Assembly: GCF_004353925.1 (NCBI RefSeq)
Contig: NZ_SMOK01000027.1
Location: 182,847-246,846 of the forward strand
Length of the DNA: 64,000 bases
From: Pseudomonas sp. H9
GTDB taxonomy: Bacteria; Pseudomonadota; Gammaproteobacteria; Pseudomonadales; Pseudomonadaceae
Direction: 5' to 3'
Shown here: one piece after another, positions 60,294 to 64,000 of the stretch
Layout: each line of letters starts with the position of its first letter
Position numbering within the stretch: position 1 is the stretch's first letter
Made by a program: the position numbers and the translations under genes
Notes under the pieces: model-generated
The model's input: only the letters and a program-made list of their open reading frames with translations
What the model was told of the DNA's origin: nothing
Databases searched by the model: none

Positions 60294-60959
60294 TCAGTTG
60301 CCTTGCAGGCTTGGTGGCAAGCACACGCCGGTACCGCCGATACCGCAGTAGCCATCGGGATTTTTGGCCAGGTATTGTTGGTGGTAGGCCTCGGCGAAGT
60401 AGACAGTCGGTGCCTGGTCGATTTCGGTGGTGATTTCGCCAAAGCCGGCCTTGCTCAGTTCTGCCTGGAAGGCTGCCTTGCTGGCATTGGCTTCTTCCAG
60501 CTGCTCAGGGGTGGTGCAGTAGATCGCCGAGCGGTACTGGGTGCCGACGTCGTTGCCCTGGCGCATACCCTGAGTAGGGTTGTGCAGTTCCCAGAACATC
60601 GCCAGCAGATCGCGGTAGCTGACCTTGTCCTGGTCGTATACCACCAGCACCACTTCGGTGTGGCCGGTCAGGCCCGAGCAGACTTCTTCGTAGGTGGGGT
60701 TAGGGGTAAAGCCGCCGGCATAGCCCACAACGGTGCTGACCACGCCTTCACGCTGCCAGAAGCGGCGCTCAGCGCCCCAGAAGCAACCCAGGCCGAAGAT
60801 GGCAAAGCCGACGTTCTCGAAGAAGGGCCCCAGCAGAGGCGTTTCTTTGAAAACGTAGTGATACTCCGGCAGGGTCATCGGGGTTTCGCGGCCAGGCAGA
60901 GCCTGTTCCGCAGTCGGCAGCACGTTTTTGTTCACCAGAATTTCTGAACGCAGGACCAT
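60294..60959 (-). CDS. msrA: Peptide methionine-(S)-sulfoxide reductase
   Basis: A 221-residue repair enzyme. Catalytic Cys59 is in GLGCFWGAERRFW, and resolving cysteines in GYCGIGGTGVC near the C-terminus. GAGGAACAGCC precedes ATG 60959. First gene of the msrA-gst pair. Confidence 0.97.
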   Translation of the reverse strand: MVLRSEILVNKNVLPTAEQALPGRETPMTLPEYHYVFKETPLLGPFFENVGFAIFGLGCFWGAERRFWQREGVVSTVVGYAGGFTPNPTYEEVCSGLTGHTEVVLVVYDQDKVSYRDLLAMFWELHNPTQGMRQGNDVGTQYRSAIYCTTPEQLEEANASKAAFQAELSKAGFGEITTEIDQAPTVYFAEAYHQQYLAKNPDGYCGIGGTGVCLPPSLQGN

Positions 60960-60994
60960 GGCTGTTCCTCTGTTTTCAGGTCGATAGGGGGCGT

Positions 60995-61052
60995 CCCTTT
61001 CGCGGGGCAAGCCCGCTCCTACTGGTGGGAGCGGGCTTGCCCCGCGAAAGGG
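60995..61052. repeat. REPIN, convergent class, upstream of msrA
   Basis: Outer arms CCCTTTCGCGGGGC and GCCCCGCGAAAGGG are fully complementary; centre TACTGGT. It lies between the end of the GGDEF/EAL gene and msrA, both on the minus strand. Confidence 0.94.
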
Positions 61053-61083
61053 TGCCTTGGATGAACACTATATTGCCCTGCTG

Positions 61084-63777
61084 TCAGGCCATCGGTCCAC
61101 GAGGATAACGCTTGAGTTTGTTGACCAGCTCAGCCCCCGGAATAGGCTTGTCGAACAAGTAGCCCTGACCGACGTCGCAGCGGTGACGTCGCAGAAAGGC
61201 CAGCTGTTCGGCTGTCTCGATACCTTCGGCAACCACTTTGAGCTTCAAGTTGTGCGCCATGGCCACCACCGCAGAGGTGATTTCCATGTCGTCCTGGTTG
61301 GCGGGAATTTCGTGAATGAAGCTGCGGTCGATCTTGATGATGTCGATCGGAAACTTCTTCAAGTAGCTGAGCGAGGAGTAACCAGTGCCGAAGTCATCCA
61401 TGGCCAGGGTCAGGCCCAGTTGCTTGAGCTGGTCGAGCTGGCGGTGGGTGTCTTCGGTGGCTTCCAGCAGCAGGCCTTCGGTCAGCTCCAGTTCGAGCAG
61501 GTGCGGCGGCAGGGCCTCTTCTTGGAGGATGTTGCCGATCGAGGCCACAAGGTCAGGGTCGGAGAACTGCTTAGGCGACAAGTTGATCGCCACTTGCAGG
61601 TTGCCCAGCCCTTCGGTGCGCAGGCGCTGGCTCATGCGGCAGGCCTGGCGGGCGATCCATTTGCCAATCGGAATGATCAGCCCGGTTTCTTCGGCCACGC
61701 TGATGAACTGGTCTGGGCGGATCATGCCCTTCTCGGGGTGGTTCCAGCGCAGCAGCGCTTCCAGGCCCAGCAGGCGACCGCTGCGCAGGCACAGCTTGGG
61801 CTGGTAGAACACATCCAGTTCGTTCTGGGCCAAGGCGCGGCGCAGGTTGTTCTCAACGAACAGCTTGTAGCTGGCCTCGGCATTCAGAGCTTCGGTGAAC
61901 ACCTGGGCCTGATGTTTGCCGTTGGCTTTGGCTTTGTGCAATGCCAGGCCGGCGTTCTTCATCAGGGTTTGCGGGTCGCGGCCATGCAGCGGCGCGCAGG
62001 CCAGGCCCACGGAGCCGGTAACGTTGATCAGCTGGTTGTCGACGAACAGCGGTTTGTCGAGGGTTCTGAGTAGTTGCTGGGCGATCTGCTGGCCGCTGTT
62101 GAGGTCGGTGTCTTCCAGCAGCACCGCGAATTCGTTACTGGCAAAGCGCGCCAGGCTGCCACCGACACTGAGGCTATTGCGCAGGCGCCGGGCCAGGCTG
62201 ATCAGCAGTTTGTCACCGGTTTGGTGGCCGAGGCTGTCGTTGATCCGCTTGAAGTTGTCGATATCGACCAGCAGCAGGCAGATGGGGCTGTCGCTGTCGC
62301 GGGCGAAGCGCTCGTCGAGGTTGCGGATGAACGCCGGGCGATTGCCCAGGCTGGTCAGGTTGTCGGTATAGGCCAGACGTTCGATGCGCTGCTGGGCCAG
62401 CTTGCTCTGGGTGATGTCTTCGTAGATGCCGATGTAATGGGTCAGTTCGCGGTTGTCGCCGTAGACCTTGGAAATCGACAGCTGCCCCCAGTAAGGCTCG
62501 AGGTTTTTGCGTCGGCTTTTGAATTCGCCCTGCCAGCTGTTGCTCACATCGAAGTCTGAAGGCCCGTCGAACAACAGCTCGTTGAGATTTTCCAGGGCCG
62601 GTAGCTCCGAGAGCCGGTGGCCGTGAACTTCTTCGGTACTGTACTGAGTAATGGCGGTGAAGCTTGGGTTGACGTACTCGACCACCCCATCGCGGTTGAC
62701 CAGCAAAAAGGCGTTGGCGCTTTGCTCGACGGCCCGCTGGAACAGGTGCAGCGCGTTAGTGGCGGTGCGCCGGTTGTGATTGTTGATGACCTGGGCGAAC
62801 TGATCGGCCAGCTCACCGGCAAAGGCGATTTCGTCGGTTTGCCAGGCGCGGGTGGAACCTGTGTGTTCCAGGCAGAGCACGCCGACCACCTGACCATCGA
62901 TGCGGATACTGGCATCGAGCATGGCGTTGATGTCACGCGCGCGCAGGCTTTCGGCCATTTCGCGAGTGCGCGGGTCGTGGTTGGCGTTGTGGGCATCGAT
63001 GGCACGGCTGGTGTGCAAGGCATCGAGGTAGTCGGGAAAGCAGCTGGCGTCGATGGGGTCGGGCAGCCGGTGTTCCTGGGCCTCGCGGTAGTACGCGGAA
63101 ATTGGCTCCAGACGTTGCCCTTCCAGGTACCAGATGCTCGCACAGTCGATCTTGTAGATTTCACAGGCGCTGCGGGTGATCAGTTCAGCGGCTTCCAGCA
63201 GAGAGTTGCTGGCGCTGTAGCGGTGGCGGGCCAGGTGCAGGATCAGCTCCTGCTGGGCACGCACGCGCTCAAGGTGTTCGAGCTGCTCTTGCTGGGCCTG
63301 CTGGTTCAGTTGCAAGGCAATCTGCAGGCGGTTGTTACGGGTTTCCAGCTCGACGGCACTGAGGCTTGGCACATCGCCGGGTTGGGCGTCGATCACCATC
63401 AGGTAACCGCGTAACAGTTGGCGGTTGTGCTGTTTGTAGGCCTCACCCAATTCCAGCAGTTGCAACGGCCCCTGTGCAGTGTGCAGGGTGTAGCGCACCA
63501 GGTAGTGTGGGCGCTGGCTCAATTGCAGCTGGATGGTGTCATGCAGTTTGTAGCGCGCCTCAGGTTCCATCAGGCTGGCATAGGGCGAGCCGACCAGGGC
63601 GCATAGTTCGACTGCGGCCAAACCGAATTGGCGTTCGCAGGCGGGGTCGAGGTAGAGCAGCGCCCAGCTGGCTTCATTCAGCCGTTCGAAACGCAGCATG
63701 CCGAGCCGCGAAGGCACGGGCAACTGCGTGACGACCTCGGCCGCCATACGGCTGGCGGCATCGGGTTGGCTTTTCAT
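61084..63777 (-). CDS. PAS-GAF-PAS-GGDEF-EAL protein, probable c-di-GMP phosphodiesterase
   Basis: An 897-residue signalling protein without membrane segments. A PAS-like region (20-140) and a coiled linker lead to a GAF domain (about 195-345, SACEIYKIDCASIWYLEGQ), a second PAS (about 355-475), a GGDEF domain with the site degenerated to Ala-Ser-Asn-Glu-Phe (546-550), and an EAL domain with intact GLEALLRWNHP (Glu673) and DDFGTGYSSLSYLKKF. The pattern predicts a cytosolic phosphodiesterase whose GGDEF part may only bind GTP. Inputs are unknown. Confidence 0.92.
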   Translation of the reverse strand: MKSQPDAASRMAAEVVTQLPVPSRLGMLRFERLNEASWALLYLDPACERQFGLAAVELCALVGSPYASLMEPEARYKLHDTIQLQLSQRPHYLVRYTLHTAQGPLQLLELGEAYKQHNRQLLRGYLMVIDAQPGDVPSLSAVELETRNNRLQIALQLNQQAQQEQLEHLERVRAQQELILHLARHRYSASNSLLEAAELITRSACEIYKIDCASIWYLEGQRLEPISAYYREAQEHRLPDPIDASCFPDYLDALHTSRAIDAHNANHDPRTREMAESLRARDINAMLDASIRIDGQVVGVLCLEHTGSTRAWQTDEIAFAGELADQFAQVINNHNRRTATNALHLFQRAVEQSANAFLLVNRDGVVEYVNPSFTAITQYSTEEVHGHRLSELPALENLNELLFDGPSDFDVSNSWQGEFKSRRKNLEPYWGQLSISKVYGDNRELTHYIGIYEDITQSKLAQQRIERLAYTDNLTSLGNRPAFIRNLDERFARDSDSPICLLLVDIDNFKRINDSLGHQTGDKLLISLARRLRNSLSVGGSLARFASNEFAVLLEDTDLNSGQQIAQQLLRTLDKPLFVDNQLINVTGSVGLACAPLHGRDPQTLMKNAGLALHKAKANGKHQAQVFTEALNAEASYKLFVENNLRRALAQNELDVFYQPKLCLRSGRLLGLEALLRWNHPEKGMIRPDQFISVAEETGLIIPIGKWIARQACRMSQRLRTEGLGNLQVAINLSPKQFSDPDLVASIGNILQEEALPPHLLELELTEGLLLEATEDTHRQLDQLKQLGLTLAMDDFGTGYSSLSYLKKFPIDIIKIDRSFIHEIPANQDDMEITSAVVAMAHNLKLKVVAEGIETAEQLAFLRRHRCDVGQGYLFDKPIPGAELVNKLKRYPRGPMA

Positions 63778-63914
63778 GGAGAGCTCGCTTCAAGAGGGCT
63801 GTTCGCGAAGGTAGCGCAATCTGCTACTCGACGTTTTCGCAAGGTTGCATCATGCAGCGGAGGCTGACAAGCCTGCACACACTGTGTCGGCATATAAGCG
63901 CAAACCTTAAACCG
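63778..63914. other. Upstream region of the GGDEF/EAL gene
   Basis: Presumed promoter region. I see no convincing consensus boxes or operators. Confidence 0.3.
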
Positions 63915-63988
63915 GTGGGAGCGGGCTTGCCCCGCGATTGCGATACAACTGACACGCCGCAATCGCGGGGCAAGCCCGCTCCCACAGG
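63915..63988. repeat. REPIN, divergent class, at the window end
   Basis: Linker TGCGATACAACTGACACGCCGCA, the shared divergent-class type. Confidence 0.92.
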
Positions 63989-64000
63989 TGGTGCAAGACA

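Overview
The window is a piece of a Pseudomonas chromosome, most likely from the P. putida group. This is inferred from the high-GC coding bias, the order gabP, ppk2, tRNA-Phe, yggX-mutY-asmA, hisBHAF, cbcVWX, gbdR, the dgc, gbc and sox clusters and fdhA, and the many GCGGGGCAAGCCCGC-type REP repeats typical of that group. Nothing in it looks plasmid- or prophage-borne.

Layout. 0.1-9 kb: a GABA-type permease, a polyphosphate kinase 2, tRNA-Phe(GAA) with its own promoter and terminator, the asmA-mutY-yggX operon whose genes overlap by 4 bp, and an OFA-type MFS transporter. 9.2-12.4 kb: histidine genes hisB-hisH-(DUF2164)-hisA-hisF. 12.5-24.2 kb: uptake and catabolism of quaternary amines. This holds the choline/betaine/carnitine ABC transporter cbcXWV, serine dehydratase, the regulator gbdR, the carnitine operon caiX-cdhC-cdhA-cdhB and its regulator cdhR. 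24.3-36 kb: glycine betaine and dimethylglycine demethylation (dipeptidase, DUF5943, dgcA, dgcB, a dedicated ETF pair, gbcA, gbcB). 36.2-40 kb: a ZapA-like pair, a chemoreceptor and threonine aldolase. 40.1-41.6 kb: an AT-rich two-gene insert of unknown function. 41.9-50.7 kb: glyA, soxBDAG, purU and fdhA. 50.8-52.8 kb: a REP-associated tyrosine transposase (RAYT), a DUF3077 gene and a DUF2780 gene. 52.8-63.8 kb: an amino-acid permease, an acyltransferase, a retropepsin-like protease, creBCD, a glutathione transferase, msrA and a GGDEF/EAL phosphodiesterase.

The core works as one pathway. Carnitine (CaiX, CdhA, CdhC, CdhB) and choline are converted to glycine betaine. GbcAB demethylates betaine to dimethylglycine, DgcAB with its ETF makes sarcosine, and SoxBDAG makes glycine. 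The one-carbon units released pass through GlyA, PurU and FdhA, and serine goes to pyruvate through serine dehydratase. GbdR and CdhR, two AraC/GlxA-type regulators, are encoded inside the region, and direct repeats spaced 21 bp apart near their likely target genes look like their operators.

The strongest unexplained signal is a roughly 0.5 kb non-coding stretch between the convergent genes etfB and gbcA (32,661-33,180). It is built of four degenerate units, each carrying a perfect DnaA box, with a fifth box in opposite orientation and more boxes in the neighbouring ETF genes. Other notable points are the AT-rich pair of homologous orphan genes at 40.1-41.6 kb, a REP-linked tandem amplification of the 3' end of a small gene at 18.9-19.5 kb, about 18 REPINs in two structural classes with a likely mobilising RAYT, a three-repeat Cre tag before creD, and a leader with two hairpins presenting the same GGA-containing loop.
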